64,000 nucleotides of DNA from Crossaster papposus (GCA_037893245.1 JBAIAA010000751.1:992001-1056000), one strand, 5' to 3'. Positions 47,460 to 59,280 are shown, counted from the stretch's first letter. Program-made: numbers and translations. Notes: generated from the sequence alone by a model not told the origin.

Positions 47460-48773
47460 AGGTGGACGAAGCCCGAAAATACCTTTAAGGAATCTTCTCA
47501 CTAAATGAGGCTGACCAATAGGAAAACCATCAATAAAAGAGTAAGCCGATGAAATTGCAGAACGATAAACATTTATCGTCCTGTATAGGCCCTCATCAAA
47601 CAGCTGCTGAAGAAAATCTAAACAATTTGCTATAGAAGTTTGAACGGGATCAAATTTCCTTTGTAAACACCAGCTTGCCCATCTTTTCCAGGATGAATTA
47701 TATTGCTTATTAGACTGTGGTCTCCATGAAGCAAGGACAGTGGTTGACACCTCGTGTGAAAACCCCTCTGAAGAGAGATTCGCCCTGATAACTTCCATGC
47801 GGCCAGTTGGAGGCTGCCTATCAGTGGATGTACTTGAGACCGATCGTGGGGAAGCTGAAGGAGATCCCTTCTCCTGGGAAGGAGTAGAGGCATTTCTACT
47901 GCAAGCTCTAACAGTCTGGGGTACCAGGCCTAGCTGGGACTTCCACACCGGAGCGACAAGAATCACAGTAGCTTCCTCCTCGCTGATCTTTCGAAGAATC
48001 TTCAGAAGAAGCGAAAACGGAGGGAAAACATAACCGTTTATGTTCTTCCAGCTGAGAAGAAGAGCGTCGACTCTCCAGGCCATGAGGTCTGGTTGCCATG
48101 ACACAAAGGTCTCCAGCTGCGTGTTCAAACGAGACGCGAAGAGGTCTACTGATGGGATGAAATCCAGGGCACTGGAAATCTTGTTGAATATTTCTGGGAG
48201 AAGCTGCCATTCTGTGCGATCGTCGAAAACCCGTGACATCATGTCTGCCGTGATATTTTGAGACCCTGGTATGTGATGTGCTACTAGAGTGATGTTCCTC
48301 TCGAGACACCAAACCCAAATATTGACAGCGAGTTTCGACAGTGGAACCGAATGAGTTCCCCCTTGGTGATTGATATAAGCAATGGCCGTGGAGTTGTCCA
48401 TCTGAAGGAGAACATGAAGGTCCCGCCGTTCTTTGAAAAAAGATTGTATGGCGTACCAAACTGCAAGCAGCTCGAGGTAATTGATATGATGGAGTTGTTC
48501 TTGCGACGTCCAACGGCCTCCTATCTCGGATAGAAGACAAGCGCCCCATCCCAACATTGACGCATCTGTTTGAAGGGTCACATCTGGTGTCAGATGAAGA
48601 AATAGCCGACCGTTCCAGGCATGAAGGAAACGAATCCATGTTCTCAGGCTCAGCTCCTCTCGAGAATTCTGCGAAAGAGAAACTGTGGACTCGTAACTGT
48701 TCTCCCTGCGGAGAGCGGAGATTTTGTCTTCCTGAAGCCTGCGGTAAAAAAAAACGAGCCTGAAGTACTGCAA
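47460..48773 (-). pseudogene. DIRS RNase H and recombinase N-terminal part
   Basis: RNase H motifs are in order: LQTDASMLGWG, ELLAVWYAIQSF, QMDNSTAIAYIN and ITADMMSRV, giving the D-E-D-D set. A spacer rich in Ser/Thr/Pro follows, then a helical core-binding domain (NKQYNSSWKRWASWC) of the recombinase. The frame ends artificially at the 9-bp duplication at 47460. Confidence 0.88.
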
Positions 48774-49678
48774 GGATTGTTGAAAATAGCCTGCCTAATA
48801 GGCTGGAAAGTTGTCGAACAGTGACTTGTTCTGTTTCCAAAATCTGATGACTTGCTGGATCTTTTCCTGGTTTAAAGAGAGGGTCATATCCAAGGAGTTG
48901 ATAACAAAGCCGAGGTATGTAATATCTTGACTAGGGACGATACAAGATTTTTCATCGTTGATGATGAAACCCAAATTACGAAGAAGATTGGTCGTCACCT
49001 GAGTGTTTGTCATACATCCATGGAAGGATGATCCAAGGACCAGAATGTCATCCAGGTAAAATATACAGCGAATACCACATTCTCTGAGGTGGAAAGCTAC
49101 TGGTTTAAGAATCTTAGTAAAAGTGCGGGGGGCACTTGACAAACCGAAAGGAAGACAAGTAAATTGATAAATGACCTCATTCCAGATAAAACGAAGAAAT
49201 CTTCTGTGACCAAAATCAATAGGAACTGAAAAATAAGCATCCTTCAGGTCTATTTTACACATCCAATCTCCGTGTGCTAAAAGATCTCTCATTGAAGAAA
49301 TGTTCTCCATCTTGAAGTGTTGGTGCACAATAAATTTATTTGACGTAAATTAACTACTGGACGAAGATCCCCGAAAGATTTTGGGACCATGAACAGAGTA
49401 GAAATAAACTGTCCTTGTACAGGCTGTTCAATGGTAACGGCAACTTTATCACGCATTTTCTGTATCTCTAGGTTAAACATCGAAGCGTGTTTTTTAGATG
49501 GAGCGTGGGTTACAGGAACGAAAGACTGAAACGGAGTAGAATTGAAGCTTAAACAGTAACCATTAAGGTCTGAATGATCCAGGGATCGTGAGTTAATTTT
49601 AACCAAAAATTTGAAAAAAAATCTCAAACGACCTGCTAGGGGTACAGAAAATGCTGGATTGGCACGTACGTTAGGCAA
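48774..49678 (-). pseudogene. DIRS reverse transcriptase
   Basis: RT motifs seen: GDLRPVVNLRQIN, CKIDLKDAYFSVPI, LPFGLSSAPRTFTK and the catalytic IFYLDDILVLG. Frameshifts at about 49,335, about 48,840 and in a T-run near 48,750 break the frame, so this copy cannot make an intact protein. Confidence 0.88.
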
Positions 49679-49692
49679 ACAAGACTGAGCAT

Positions 49693-51130
49693 CTAGTTTT
49701 TTAAGCCAGACTTCTCTAAAGTGCTGTTGGCCGTCCTAAAATTTCTGGATCTCTGGAAATCCTTGGGCTGTTGGTAACCTGAACCATGGTAACCCCTACC
49801 TTGGTAACGATTAAAGGATCCCCGTGATGGTCGACGTGATCTGAAGGACCGGGAGGCAAATTGGTATGGCGAGAAACGCCTATCCTTGGATGGGTTAGAC
49901 TGCAGAGTCTTCCCACCAGTGACTTTGGAGGCCAGCTTGCTGACTTTCTCTGTTTCCTCAATGTCCTTCATCAAGGATGATCCGAAGAGTTCACCTAAAG
50001 AAGGAGGATTCTTCTTCAGCACGTCAAACTTGCGGTCAACAATGTCGTCAAACGCATGTTGTCTAGCTAAGGCCAAACCCTGACTGCCAGAGCCTAGTAA
50101 AATAATGGCCGAGGAAAGATCCTGAACAAGATCTTTAGGAACTTCATTGGGGCATTCGGCATCAGTAACTGCGTCAAAAAGGCGAAGCAATGGTTTGACA
50201 GCATCAAGAATGTAATTATGAGAGGCTTTAAACTTCTCGTCACAAATAATGGTTGACGAATTTACCTGTTTGAAAACCTTCTTCAAACCGGGAGGAAGTT
50301 CCGGGGCCGAGAATAATTTATCCTGGTCCACAGGCACGTTATACGGTGAAATCTCCTCTTTGTAATCCTCAGAGGACAACTTGTGAGTTCTCAGTTCTTC
50401 CCACCACTGGGTCACCTTCTCGGAGATCGGGTTACCTGTCTCTTTCTTGTGGGGAAGACGAAAAGGCTCTCTTCCAGTTCCAGCAGTTTGAGCGGTTGAA
50501 GTGGAGAATTCGTCGTCATGACGGCGACAATATCAAGATGGCAGCCGTCATCAGATGGAGGGTGCTGTGCAAGTACTGGGGCCGGAGGGATGGGCGGGGC
50601 GTGTCGTTGACGAACATTTCCGAAAGTAGTCGGAGGCTGGTCCGAAAAATCGCCGTGCAAAAATTGCTGGGGAACTTACTGCATAGGAATGCCCCACTGA
50701 TTGAATGCGCAAGGTATATTTGTAGATGCCCCTGGACCACCCGGGGAGCACCCCAGGGAGCTGTCGGTGGTTGAGGATACCAGTATAGTACCCTGACTGA
50801 GCAGGAAACGGTTGAATACTAGGTGCAAATTGCGGCTGGTGGTGAGCCGATGGGCGTGACGCACCGGTACCAGACGGAGCTGGGGCCGTTGAAGGCTGCC
50901 TAGGCAGATCAGTAGAGAGGGGCTTGGGGCATGAAAGCCCAGTGCCCATAGGGCCTAAAGCCGTCAGCCCACGGAGGAGCTTGGGCTTGGTCCACCAAAT
51001 TTACCCCAGACGGGGCTATCTCCTTAGCCGCCATGGCTAAAATATCCGCTGGAGGCGAGGAGGGTTTCTCATCAGGGGCTCGAGAAACCGTGCATGGGGC
51101 TGACGAAAAACTTTGTCGAGACTTCGGCAT
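49693..51130 (-). pseudogene. DIRS gag-like region
   Basis: The best frame (50415-49693) begins MTQWWEELRTHKLSSEDYKE, has a helical middle (KPLLRLFDAVTDAECPNEVP, LVQDLSSAIILLGSGSQGLA) and ends in an Arg/Ser/Gly/Tyr-rich tail, the usual DIRS/Ngaro gag pattern. Upstream to a possible ATG at 51130 is Pro/Ser-rich coding that changes frame at least once. Confidence 0.7.
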
Positions 51131-51222
51131 GCTCAGTGAGTGATATGGCTAATGTAACGCTAAAATCCCGGGTAGAAGTGAAGAACGCGAGCAAAATAAA
51201 TCGTGGTGGTCAGACCAAAGTC

Positions 51223-51368
51223 AAAGACACAGATTCCTTAGGAGAACGCAGCATCATCACACCACTACCTTTGGTAAGAAACCTTTTCTTATGCTAACGA
51301 GGGACGTTCCATTAGCTTTTAAGGGTGGTTTAGATCGCAATACAACAAAACTATACTCGGTGAGTCTC
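51223..51368. repeat. right inverted terminal repeat of the DIRS element
   Basis: Complement of 45824-45970, followed by the tip CGACGGAATTGGCGAAATAT and the AAT at 51388-51390 shared with the target site. Confidence 0.9.
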
Positions 51369-51390
51369 GACGGAATTGGCGAAATATAAT

Positions 51391-51488
51391 CTAACCTCAA
51401 GGGACATCAAATATCCCACACTAATGAGAAACCGTGCACATGCGATATATGTGGAAAATCATTCACGCACAATGGAGACCTCAAGCGA
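51391..51488 (+). pseudogene. zinc-finger gene fragment, 3' part after the DIRS element
   Basis: Resumes exactly where the fragment at 45761 stopped: rest of finger 1 (SNLKGHQISHTNEKP) and most of finger 2 (CDICGKSFTHNGDLKR). Homology to the 59 kb gene stops at about 51488, so this copy was truncated apart from the DIRS insertion. Confidence 0.85.
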
Positions 51489-53085
51489 GACCCAGGCCTG
51501 CATGTATGAACTGTACACATGCAGCGACGCAGGCTAGGCCTGCACCCTTGCACCATAAAACAGTCGTTGGTGGTCGCTCGAAAAGCCATTTTCGTGTCCC
51601 CCGTCTTCGCATAGTGTGCTCTTTATGTGAGTCGGGTGCTGTACGGTCGGGACGTCTATGTAGTTTATATTGACCGAACGTTGTGGGCATCATTGTTTTG
51701 AAAAGCTGGTCGAAATTGCTCGGATTTGCAACCCCAAATAATCGTGAGTACCAATAAAGGGGTTGTTCTAAAACCCCCTCGACCCCCTCGACCCCCTCGA
51801 CCCACGACCCCTCGAGGTACGTTCTGAAACCCGGAGTTCGTATACGGCCGGAGTTCGAATACGGCCCAGTTCGAATACGGCCCCGGTCTAGTATAGGCCG
51901 TTTTCCAAACCCCTGGCTTTGGCTCCGTATCCGGCTACAGCCCATTGCTAAACTGTATAAATGAAGCCTAATGAAGCCTGAACGAAGACAAATCTGGGGT
52001 TTGGAAAACAGCCTGAGTTAAAACGCATGCTGCGCGCGCGCCAGCTGCACACAATAATTACTGAACACGGAGGATCGGCTGAACCATGCTGAACTAAACC
52101 ATGGAGGAATGACTGAACTGAATTGCAAGATTTACACCCTGACATAATTTCTAAAAACCATGTTTTTTTGTTGCAACAAAAATATATTTTGTTATTTCAT
52201 TGAGTGCCAAAACATGATGTACATGTACATAACCTCGCAAAACGTGATGCCAAAGAACGACACAATATTCTATAACTAAAATCTGTGGGATCTTTTTTAT
52301 CTTCAGTTATATTGTTCACAAGCAGCTCAAGTGAAGTACTTCAGTATTGTCAATCAAATATGCTTAATAACTTGCCTCATATTAGACATCTCAGGTATGT
52401 CTTCTTGTAAATAAAAGTTCCAGTTTTAATGTACCGGTAGCTCGAATACGTAAATTAATTTTTTTCAAAGGTTATGGTGCCACAACATGCGTACAGTATT
52501 AGGCCCAAAAACATATTTGTTTGGGCTTATTCAATGAGATATTAAAGAGACATTGGAACTGACACATGCTTTTTATGGTGCATTTACAAGTGATTGAAAA
52601 TTTGAATTGAATTAAACTGTTTTGTATGGACATGTATTTTCTTGTGTTAATATTGTTTTAATAACCTCTTTATTCCCCCATTTTTGATGTCTCTATCTAA
52701 ATCTGGTGGTGACCCCTCCCTTCCCCTTCTTTACAAAATAAATACATTTGCGTCCCAACAAACTAAGTAAATTATTTTATTGGGTTTATAAAATCGAAAA
52801 AATTATTACCTGGAAAATTGGAAAAATAACAATGTTATGAAATAATTCAGTTTTGCTGATATAATGTGGACAAAGTAGATGAGGATTTGTTTTCTTTACG
52901 TATTTATTGAATCATACAATCTTGTTGGAAAAATAGTAAATCTCGGGCAATGTAGCCTGTTTAAAAGTCTTCATTTTCTCAAGAAACGTTGATGTACTGG
53001 GGGGCCCAAAAAAGTGCGCCACCAACGTTGATTTGTATCTCATTCGTTTTCCATGCGCGCTCGAGCTCACCAGCCGAACATTGTA

Positions 53086-53330
53086 GGTCGGGGCCATTGA
53101 TCTCCATTATATAATGGAGATCAATGGTCGGGGCGGACATACGTCACAGGCCGGTAGTCACGTGATGACAACCAGCGCGCGGTAGTCACGTGATGACAAC
53201 CAGCGCGCCGATGAAAACAATGTATGACGACTGCACTGCAGCATGCAAGACTAGACTGCACGCGCGATCATCATCGGCGCGGTACGTGTACACGCGTTAG
53301 AATAAAGGTTCCCGGATGTCCGCCCCGACC
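53086..53330. mobile_element. small element with GGTCGGGGCGGACAT ends
   Basis: GGTCGGGGC/GGACAT at the left is mirrored by ATGTCCGCCCCGACC at 53316-53330, with TGTA on both sides (53082-53085 and 53331-53334), a possible 4-bp duplication. The left end is split by the palindrome at 53095-53126. Inside, a 28-bp unit with TAGTCACGTGATGACAACC is tandemly doubled (53153-53208). Confidence 0.6.
53095..53126. repeat. 32-bp perfect palindrome flanked by 8-bp direct repeats
   Basis: CATTGATCTCCATTAT is followed immediately by its exact complement. GTCGGGGC stands on both sides (53087-53094 and 53127-53134). It looks like a minimal insertion into the end of the surrounding element. Confidence 0.85.
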
Positions 53331-53657
53331 TGTACAGTAAATACGTATATATCGCTACCCCGAGCGCACCATTGAAACACTACATGTACCGTACGTCGCG
53401 CGCCATGCAGCAAAACGACACGACAGGAATTCGAATTCGGGCCGTAAACACTGGTTCGCAATTGGGATACAATCTGATTTTGGGTCGGGCCGGCCTTGCG
53501 AAACAGTTTGTACATCATGCGTGCGTAGTGTGTGGTATAGAGTGCAAGTTAGTCGAGGGGTCGTGGGTCGAGGGGGTCGAGGGGGTCGAGGGGGTTTTAG
53601 AACAACCCCCAATAAAGCCATAACAGTTCTTCTTTAACATGTATAGAAGGATTGTAG

Positions 53658-53830
53658 GTCAACTCGCCCCCTGACCGACTCGCCCCTTACCTACTCGCCC
53701 CTTACCAACTCGCCCCCTGACCGACTCGCCCCCTGACCGACTCGCCCCTTACTAACTCGCCCCCTGACCGACTCGCCCCCTGGCCAACTCGCCCCCAGGC
53801 CGACTCGCCCCCTGACCGACTTGCCCCCTC
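53658..53830. repeat. 16-bp minisatellite (GACTCGCCCCCTGACC)
   Basis: About 11 units, with 14-15 bp variants (gactcgccccttac). The same unit occurs in inverse orientation at 58028-58195. Confidence 0.9.
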
Positions 53831-54155
53831 GTTTGATTTATGGACCTTGTACGATTGTACATGTATAATTATTCGTTACCATAAAATTCGTCATTTTGAG
53901 GAATAAAAACGAACTCTCAACTTAGACATGACCGTATTACTACATGTAATAAATAAATTATATATAAAATATAGAAATTACGATTTTATTTTGTACAGTG
54001 TAAATCAATTACATGTGCAAATACGTTTATTTAATAGGCCTATGTTTTTTTCTTGAAGTACCATGCACCAACAAGAATATAGTAAACAAAACTAGTAAAC
54101 TGTGATGGACTGCGGACTGGACTCCCGCGAACAATTGACGACGATTCCGAACCCC

Positions 54156-56498
54156 CCCAGTGGTCATTTTACCCGATATTACCCGGGTTGTAACGAGTAA
54201 TAACGCTAGTTATTACTGGGTAACATACCGATATTACCCGGGTTGTAACGAGTAATAACGCGTTATTACGGGTAATATCACCGAGTAATAACGGGGAAAT
54301 AGTAGACGAACATTTCCCCGTTATTACCAGCCGATATTACCACATTTACCCACTGTTACCCGGGAGAATGTTACCGATATTTCTGGCATCGCATTGTTAT
54401 TACCACCCGATATTACCTTTTACCCGATATTTCTGGCATTGCATTGTTATTACCACCCGATATTACCTCTTTTACCCGATATTTCTGGCATCGCATTGTT
54501 ATAACCACCCGATATTACCCCATTTACCCGATATTTCTGGCATTGCATTGTTATTACCACCCGATATTACCTCTTTTACCCGATATTTCTGGCATTGCAT
54601 TGTTATTACCACCCGATATTTCTGGCATTGCATTGTTATTACTACCCGATATTACCCCATTTACCCGAAATTACCAGGGAGAATATTACCGATATATTAC
54701 CATTACCACCCGATATTACCCCCTTTACCCAATATTACCAGGGATAATGTTACCGATATTTCTGGCATTGCATCGTTATTACTACCCGATATTACCCCAT
54801 TTACCCAATATTGGTTAATTTGTTGGTTAATTGGTTAATTATATTGGTTAATATTACGATACTACCGGAACAATACTACAATGTATACACATATAAACAT
54901 CAATGACTCTTCTGAGCCTACAATCTTAGCGTGTACTTAAATGCTATATATGTGCCCAATATCACCGCTGTCTGTAATCACAGCTAGTTTGCAATTAATT
55001 TGTTGTTAATTTATTTGTGTGTTGGTTTTTTGGCAAATTTGTTTCTTTCAGACTTGGAGTAAATAAATATTACACAATTATCTCTACGAAAACACCTTAA
55101 ACGTATCGCTATTTCGCAAAACATAACGTTCATGTAGAAAAAAAGTGACAAAATTGTTTCACCAAGGTTTATCACGCCCACTTGGGGTCAACATGTAAAT
55201 TGAGGTCACCCGATATTACCCTATTTACCCAATATCAGAGAATGTAACTGATATTTCTGGCATTGCCGTGTTATTACCACCTGATATTACCCCATTTACC
55301 AAATATTACCAGGGAGAATGTAACCGATATTTCTGGCATTTTCATGTTATTAACTCGGTAAATTGTTACCCATTACCTCTTATTACCCTGTTATAACTCG
55401 CTAAAATGTCGGTTTCAACAGGGTAATAACAGTAATCTTTGAACTTGGAAATTATTAGCTTGGATTGCTATAATTTTACTGTTATTACCCCCCCCCCCCC
55501 CCGGTACTCAAGTTCCCAATGTTATAACCAATTCAAGCCTTTCACCATTACCCACATTACCTGTATTATCCTGTTGTTACCCGTTAAATTGTCGGTTTCA
55601 ACAGGGTAATAACAGTAATATTTGAACTTGAAAATTTTGCTGGAATTGCTACTAATTTTACTGTTATTACTCAAGTTCCCAATGTTATAACCAATTCAAG
55701 CCTTTCATCATTACCCACATTACCTGTATTATCCTGTTGTTACTCGGTAAAATGTCGGTTTCAACAGGGTAATAACAGTAATATTAGAACTTGGAAATGT
55801 TACTGTTATTACTCAAGTTCCCGATGTTATAACCAATTCAACCCTTTCACCATATTACCCATATTACCTGTATTATCCTGTTGTTACTCGGTAACATGTT
55901 GGTTTCAACAGGGTAACAACAGTAATATTTGAACTTGGAAATTTTGCTAGGATTGCTATAATTTTACTGTTATTACTCAAGTTACCAATGTTATAACCAA
56001 TTCAAGCCTTTCATCATTACCCACATTACCTGTATTATCCTGTTGTTACTCGGTAAAATGTCGGTTTCAACAGGGTAATAACAGTAATATTAGAACTTGG
56101 AAATGTTACTGTTATTACTCAAGTTCCCGATGTTATAACCAATTCAACCCTTTCACCACATTACCCATATTACCTGTATTATCCTGTTGTTACTCGGTAA
56201 CATGTTGGTTTCAACAGGGTAATAACGGTTATATTTGGACTTTGAAATTTGGTAGACCGGTGCACCATTTTTCAAGAGTTTTTCTCATCAGAAACAGATC
56301 CTGTCGGTCTCAAGGATCAATTAGATCCAATCCTTATATTAAAAAAACAAATATTAAGGAATTTATAACAATTTCATTATCACACCGGTAATATCATTTG
56401 GGTAATAACACGGTAATATCGGTAAAATTTGGACTTAGTCAAATTTTGGGGTGATATTACCGGTAATATCGGTAACCGGTAACAACTTGCCCACTGGG
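54156..56498. mobile_element. 2.3 kb element made of GGTAATATCGGGTAA-type repeats
   Basis: The ends CCCAGTGG and CCACTGGG bound it. It splits a sequence homologous to 27360-27500 exactly between ...GAACCCC and CGCGCATG, proving an insertion. The left half has CCCGATATTTCTGGCATTGC units of about 51-62 bp. The right half has units of 144-183 bp beginning GGTTTCAACAGGGTAA at 55411, 55594, 55757, 55901, 56063 and 56207, with a 306-bp higher-order period at the end. The frames across it are repeat-derived and non-coding. A C-run is at 55489-55502. Confidence 0.85.
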
Positions 56499-58027
56499 CC
56501 CGCGCATGTTTGGCGAACGTTTGGAACCTCAAAATACGAATGTTGGACTTTGCCATTTTCGGCATTCGCATCCTTCGCTAATTGTTCGCGTTCCCCGCGA
56601 AATCCCACCCTAAAGCATGCAGAAAAACGGTCTATGGATGTGTCTTAAAAAAGTTCGTGCTTTTTATGTCCTGAATATTCTCAGGTCTAACACGACATAC
56701 CAAACGTCTTAGAAACCAACATGTATAAATCAACACCATCGGACATACAAAATACCCGGGAAAACGAACATGCAGTCCCCCTTCTCCAAAAGTAGCAACA
56801 TCATTGGTCAAATTAGCGACTTTATTGTATTCATTTCACTGATGTCAGCTCTTTGATCTAGGTTGTTCACCATCTTTCACCCCGTTTGGCGGACTGATCA
56901 GAGGGAGCCGACAGTTTTGTGGAGCTACGGGCGGGCTTAACACCAAGTTCAATCCCTCATTAGCTTACGGTAACAAAGAATGATCATGGAGTGATTGACA
57001 GATTCTCTATCGCTTCCTTAAAAAGCCCTATTGGGTTGGAAAGCAGTAAACAAAATCGCATCAAATTATGCGATCAACTTGTTGTAGTTTGAGTTATACT
57101 GAGTTACATGTGGTTTTAATTCTATAATTTGTATCATTTGCCCTCGTAGAACAACTAAAAAGACGATGTGGGTAAACTTTTCCCTTGAATAATTCTCTTG
57201 CATAAATCTCGATATTTTTTATCTGAGTTTTAGAAAATACCTTTTGATGTTCGTTTCAATGTTCGGTGGTGGAAATTAATGACAAAGCAGTAGGCCTAAA
57301 TCCTCGAAGCCAAAAAAGTTAAACTCATAACTATTTATTTATACATATATATATATACATGTGTAGTTTCCAAGATCTCTGCCTTATATGTTAATGATGT
57401 TTACTCACTTTTGACCTCTGTGCACTGCGCGCATTCAGTGACCCCGCTTTATTTGCATGCGAAGCGTGGGCGCGCAAGGCATTATGGGGCGATTTTAGAA
57501 ACGTGTTTTGTAGTTTAGCCGATGGAGCTGATAATCCATTTTTTACCTTATTTTGCCTTGATTATATTGACGTATTCTACCGTGACATCATGTGATATTT
57601 ACCTGTGCATAATGGACAAACCTTCGGAAACTTAGCGAAGCTTCGTGAACCTTGTGAACGATGTGAAATTCGTGAACCTTTGGTGATCTTTGTGACCGAA
57701 CTTTGTGACCGCATGTAGACGCAATTCATGTAGACTATCGATATCGTGAGTAGCTTGTGATCATCGAACTATTATAAACTGTGATGTGAATCTTCTATAT
57801 TGTTACCACATGTTCAGAATACTCAAGAATAAATGTGATAAGAGGCAGATATGAGTAAAGTGATTCAGTGTGTCCACCGGAGCTTAGAACTTACAACATG
57901 TATATAAAGAAAATTTTTTGGGGGGGGTAATCATGTTTGGTTCTTGTTTTTATGATGTTTTTTTCTTCGGAGCGCGGGGGGCACAAACGGGATGAGCACT
58001 CACGACTTTGAAGGAAACAATTATCCA
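56499..58027. other. intergenic, no gene recognised
   Basis: 56499-56620 continues the sequence homologous to 27395-27500. A TA-rich microsatellite lies at about 57345-57358 and short GTGAACC/TTCGTGAAC repeats at about 57640-57690. Nothing else is supportable. Confidence 0.5.
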
Positions 58028-58195
58028 GGGGGCGAGTCGGCCAGGGGGCGAGTCGGCCAGGAGGCGAGTCGGCCAGGAGGCGAGTCGGTCAGGGGGCGAG
58101 TTAGTAAGGGGCGAGTCGGTCAGGGGGCGAGTCGGTCAGGGGGCGAGTTGGTAAGGGGCGAGTATGTAAGGGGCGAGTCGGTCAGGGGGCGAGTG
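58028..58195. repeat. 16-bp minisatellite (GGTCAGGGGGCGAGTC)
   Basis: About 11 units, the reverse complement of the minisatellite at 53658-53830, including the same short gtaaggggcgagt variants. Confidence 0.9.
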
Positions 58196-59186
58196 CGCTT
58201 TCCAAAATATTTTGTCAAGTAATTGGCCTGTTTTGGGCAACTTTTGTGGTCACAACTTCTTTTTTATTTGCAATAACGCGGTTGGTGCGTTAGAACCACA
58301 GACATATTATAAACCTATAGACCGCCAGTCGTGTGCACAAAACCGTGATTTGCAAAGTATGGGCAAAATGACGCGTAGGCTGCACGGCATGCGCGTGTGG
58401 CTATAAAAAGCCAAGCGCGTATAATTACGCGCCTATCGTGCAACGCACTTTGCACGCGCGTTCATATAATCGTGTACACTATCTTTCGTTCGACGGGCAA
58501 CGCACAGGGCGCTCATTACGTTCTGTGCGCATACCGGGCAACGCGCTTAACACAAAAAGGGCCTAAAAGTCTTTATTTGAAAGTATCAAGATTGACACTG
58601 GATATGCCTAATCTACATGGCCTATGGCGTACCCCTATGTAATTTTCTTTTAAATCGATAAATGCTTTCTTATAATTATTTTCCTGGAACAGTTCGGGTG
58701 TGTACAAAATCCCTATACCGAGGGCTAAATTTGCCCATAGTTGGTATTTTAGTCAGGTGCCGCGAAATCACGAAATCATCATGTAGTTTTGAATAGGACC
58801 TGGCGGTCTATGTGTTTATATGTCTGTGATTAGAACGACAGACAAAATCCAAAATTCGAAAAAGGAGTGAAAACGCCCCAATTATTGGGTCTAGAATAGC
58901 ACCAACATTTGTTTAGTTGAAACAATTTCCATGGAAAAAACGAGGTTACAAACCAAAATTTCAGTTGTTATTCATTGTTTGTGACTGGTATTCTGCTGGT
59001 TTTTGTTTTGAATGAAAAGCATGTGGAGTTTTGACCGTTTAACCCTTTTATTACGCAAGACTTTTTTTGTGCTAAGCACTTCTGTGGGATGAGTCGACGG
59101 TGCGACGAGTCAAGTGGGGCGATGAGTCGAAAAATAATTGTACCCCTTAAAAAATTAAGTACCTTAAACAATTTACCCTAATTACG
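58196..59186. other. intergenic, with dispersed repeat copy 2 at 58917-59080
   Basis: 58917-59080 is the relative of 160-340. CG-rich GCGCGT words occur at 58370-58560. GATGAGTCGACGGTGCGACGAG at 59087-59120 resembles a decayed minisatellite unit. No gene was seen. Confidence 0.45.
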
Positions 59187-59280
59187 CCGCTAAATGTACT
59201 GTGTATGCAAATAATTACAGAGTGACGACACGTATTTATTTAGTAGAAAAACTCACTTTTTGCTCTTTTCTTTTCTTTGC

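Larger units (their letters stand above)
45762..51390 (-). mobile_element. DIRS-like tyrosine-recombinase retrotransposon
   Basis: A 5.6 kb element with gag, RT, RNase H and tyrosine recombinase on the minus strand. Inverted terminal repeats (45824-45970 and 51223-51368) differ at about two positions. An internal complementary region (46071-46165) matches the outer tips of both ends. It interrupts a zinc-finger gene copy whose uninterrupted relative at 59387 shows the empty site. There is no target duplication, only a shared AAT. Known DIRS biology: reverse transcription to a circle and integration by the recombinase. Several frameshifts and an insertion make this copy non-functional. Confidence 0.92.
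51760..53608. mobile_element. 1.85 kb DNA element with C-rich TIRs and 9-bp target duplication
   Basis: TIRs of about 55 bp begin GGGTTGTTCTAAAACCCC and include three tandem CCCCCTCGA units at each end. The flanks carry the perfect 9-bp duplication CCAATAAAG (51751-51759 and 53609-53617). Subterminal GTTCGAATACGGCC units are at 51833-51880. No transposase was seen. It is Mutator-like by duplication length only. 52150-53080 inside is AT-rich with nothing recognised. Confidence 0.85.

Noticed and set aside
47908-48840. 310-codon minus-strand frame overlapping the DIRS RNase H
   Set aside because: Only its first 30 codons are real RT/RNase H linker before a frameshift; the rest is out of phase with the motif-bearing frame.
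54368-54838. 156-codon plus-strand frame with DISGIALLLPPDIT repeats
   Set aside because: It follows the tandem units of the mobile element. No start context, no splice sites, and a second frame is equally open.
53640-58200. The inverted 16-bp minisatellites as the ends of one large transposon
   Set aside because: The outer borders do not match each other, and no target duplication or transposase was seen; kept as a repeat observation only.
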